Shown here: positions 61,801 to 64,000 of the stretch, piece by piece
Numbering within the stretch: the stretch's first letter is position 1
Layout: each line of letters begins with the position of its first letter
Assembly: GCA_013397845.1 (NCBI GenBank)
Contig: VZTG01007653.1
Coordinates: 2,592,831 to 2,656,830 of the forward strand
DNA: 64,000 nt
Reading direction: 5' to 3'
Source of the DNA: Melanocharis versteri
Lineage: Eukaryota > Chordata > Aves > Passeriformes > Melanocharitidae
Translations under genes and position numbers: made by a program
Notes under the pieces: generated by a model
The model's input: only the letters and a program-made list of their open reading frames with translations
Databases searched by the model: none
Told to the model about the DNA's origin: nothing

Positions 61801-64000
61801 GAGCTGCTAGGAGTGTATGGCTGTCTCCCTGATGAGTGCTCGTGGTGCCACAAGGGCTGTTCAGACCTGGAGCCCCTCCCTAGAGACACTCAAGGAAGAC
61901 CAGGGCTGTCAGCCTGGGCCTGGCTCAACAACATGAAGGAAGGCCAGTGCCTACACCCTTGTCTGAGCCTGTGGACATGGTGTCTGAGGCCCAGCAGGCA
62001 TTTGAGCCACAGCAGCACGGCAAGTGATCTCTATCAGCTTAATCATGGTGCCTGTGTGTGCAGATGGTCTTATTCTGGCACACTGCGATGGAAAACTCAG
62101 CAGTGAGAACTGGAAGGAAGGTGACGTACCCATGGGACTATCAGCGTGTGTGTACAGCTCTCACATCCTCTCTGAGTCTCAATTTCCACAGCAGAGAAAG
62201 GGGCGTAAAGGAAACCTTCCCATCTTCTTCAAAAACAGATTCATAGACCAGGCTCCGGGTCTTGCATCATACCCAGGTGTCCACTGCCCAGGTCTGTAGG
62301 GCCATTATTGACTTACAGTGTTAAAACATGCCTCTGCAGGGGCCTGAGGGTACTCCTGGCATTGAATACTGAAGATGCACGGCTAGACTGCCTACAGAAG
62401 TTGCTCACATACCTGTGTTGAAGAGGGATTGCCTGTGCAAATGGTATGTTCTACAGGAAGGACTCAGGGAACAGCCTTACACCAAATCTATGCCCAAGCA
62501 AGGTAATGAGCTGAAGGCTGGCTGATTTGCTATTCAGCGTCAGTGGCTGCTCTTGTCCTTGAGGGAAATCATTACCTTATTACCTGGGCAGTCTCGGAGA
62601 GATAAAGCCCTGCTCTGTTTTTCAGCCTGTCAATGTGTTACATCTCTCTCTATTTAAAGTTAGAGGGTACAAATACTTGACAAGCCTAATATGACGCAAT
62701 GACAGCTTCCAGACCTAATAAATTGAGAAGAATTTAGGGATTTATTGTACATTCAAAATTGCTTGAAGGCAAGACACGATACTGTAAGGAGATTCTTGAG
62801 AATAAGCCCTCAGGTATTTTGATTATAAAGGCCTGCTCCCAGTTTAATCACATTTTCCTCCCTTCTCTAGAGGAAAAAATCATTACAGCCACCACCCCCA
62901 TTCTGCTCAGAGCTCTCCTTGCTCCTCCGTTTTCTTCATCTCTTTGCCTGAGCAGCTTCTAGAAAGGGATTTAATTAGATTGTTGATTTTGTTTTAAAAT
63001 ATGGTTGGGGATGCCATGCTTATCCAAGGGCCAACCCCCTACTCCCCCTTAAGCCCTTCCGGGGGTTAATGATTTGTGACTGCGGCAATTATTAACTTTC
63101 ATGTCATTAAAATGCCTGAACAGAAACTACTTGTTTGGAGGCAGCTTCCTGTCTTCTTACAGCTCGCTGCTCAGGAATTGCATTCCTGTTTCTCCCCTGG
63201 GCTCAGCCAGAAGAGCTATTTTCCCTCTGCTCTGTGGCTTCCCGGGTTCAGCTCTCCTCCCATTTGCCCTCTAACGTTGCTGCTCCCCACCTTGGGAGGC
63301 AGAAGGTCTGATGAGAAAGGGCACAGCCAGTGTGCCTGGGTGTAAGGAATGGAAGGGAATGGTGGTGTTCAGGTCCACCACTGCCCCAAGGACTTGAGGG
63401 GCACTTCACTCCCTCAAGGGATGTACCACCACCTTGTGAAACAGCTCAGAACAAAGAGCTCCCCAGCCCTCCTGAGAGCACACCTCTGCCACGGTTTCAG
63501 CTCTGGGATTGCTCCTCTGAGGATTTTCCTCCTATGGAGCCCTCCTCGGAGGTGAACTGCCTGTAGCAGAGTGGTTCTGCGGCTTGATGAGGCTGCACAC
63601 AATCGAAAAGCCAATTTTCTGGCTATGAGTAGGCAAGCCTGCATGTTAGTGGAGACTACTAACCAGATCCTGGTGAACATTGCAAGACCACCACTTGGAG
63701 GAGACACAAGCACTGTGGACACTACTGTTTTCCTCACTGTGGTCTCTGAGGAGCCTGTAGATGCTCCTTGAGAGATGCAACACAGAGCCCTGTCCATGTT
63801 ATACCTGTCAGGTTCATTGCCATAACACAAAGCCCAAGCTGCAGCTCACCTCATCTGCTCCGTAGGCTGTGCCCCTGTTTGGGAAATGGGATGTATACGT
63901 CTCAGGGAAAATGGGACTTAGTTCACGGAGAGAAAGACCCACAGGGTTACACTTTCCTCCTCTTCTCTTCCTGACTGACACGCACGGGCAGGGGGGGAAA
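55863..64000. other. upstream flank of IL2RB; no gene recognised
   Basis: The IL2RB non-coding first exon and promoter must lie in or beyond this 8.1-kb stretch but cannot be placed from sequence. In human the next gene is C1QTNF6; no collagen-like GXY run or C1q domain is visible here. The open frames (for example 60727-60987, 61756-62106 plus and 63414-63830 minus) have no recognised domain and look like chance. No CR1 is recognised. Confidence 0.6.

Overview
The window is animal nuclear DNA, almost certainly from a bird. Genes are split by short introns with GT-AG borders, and polyadenylation signals and CpG-rich promoters are present. Chicken-repeat-1 (CR1) retrotransposon copies carry the avian 3' end built on ATTCTATGA-like octamers. 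The species cannot be named from the sequence. It is not a microbial locus, and I see no CRISPR array, operon, phage or plasmid module.

Left to right the genes are TST (minus strand, only its large 5' coding exon inside the window), MPST (plus), KCTD17 (plus), TMPRSS6 (minus) and IL2RB (minus). This is the order and orientation I know from human 22q12.3, so the window is a conserved syntenic block. I placed exons by homology and by splice signals. In the four genes with complete coding sequence, the codon phase carried across every junction is consistent. The assembled coding lengths are MPST 297 codons, KCTD17 219 (KCTD5-like isoform) or 243, TMPRSS6 787 and IL2RB 588.

Region by region: 1-4645 is TST intron; 4646-5450 holds the TST exon and a CpG-rich divergent promoter shared with MPST; 5665-7850 is MPST; 7.9-13.2 kb is an intergenic spacer with one CR1 tail and a perfect Maf recognition element; 13.2-13.6 kb is a KCTD17 promoter with three ZNF143/STAF-type motifs; 13.67-20.95 kb is KCTD17; 21.39-37.6 kb is TMPRSS6, tail to tail with KCTD17; 37.6-45.2 kb is a spacer containing a 1.9-kb decayed CR1; 45.2-55.9 kb is IL2RB; 55.9-64 kb is upstream flank with no gene that I recognise.

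The genes do not form one pathway. TST and MPST are paralogous mitochondrial/cytosolic sulfurtransferases (cyanide detoxification, hydrogen sulfide and persulfide metabolism). KCTD17 is a cullin-3 ubiquitin-ligase adaptor. TMPRSS6 (matriptase-2) is a membrane serine protease of iron control. IL2RB is the shared beta chain of the IL-2 and IL-15 receptors.

Points most worth a second look: the TST N-terminus is lost exactly at the window's single N; the last KCTD17 exon can be read in different frames by different splice routes; TMPRSS6 is fully intact in a lineage reported to lack its known substrate; and the CR1 tail lies within the MPST 3' UTR.
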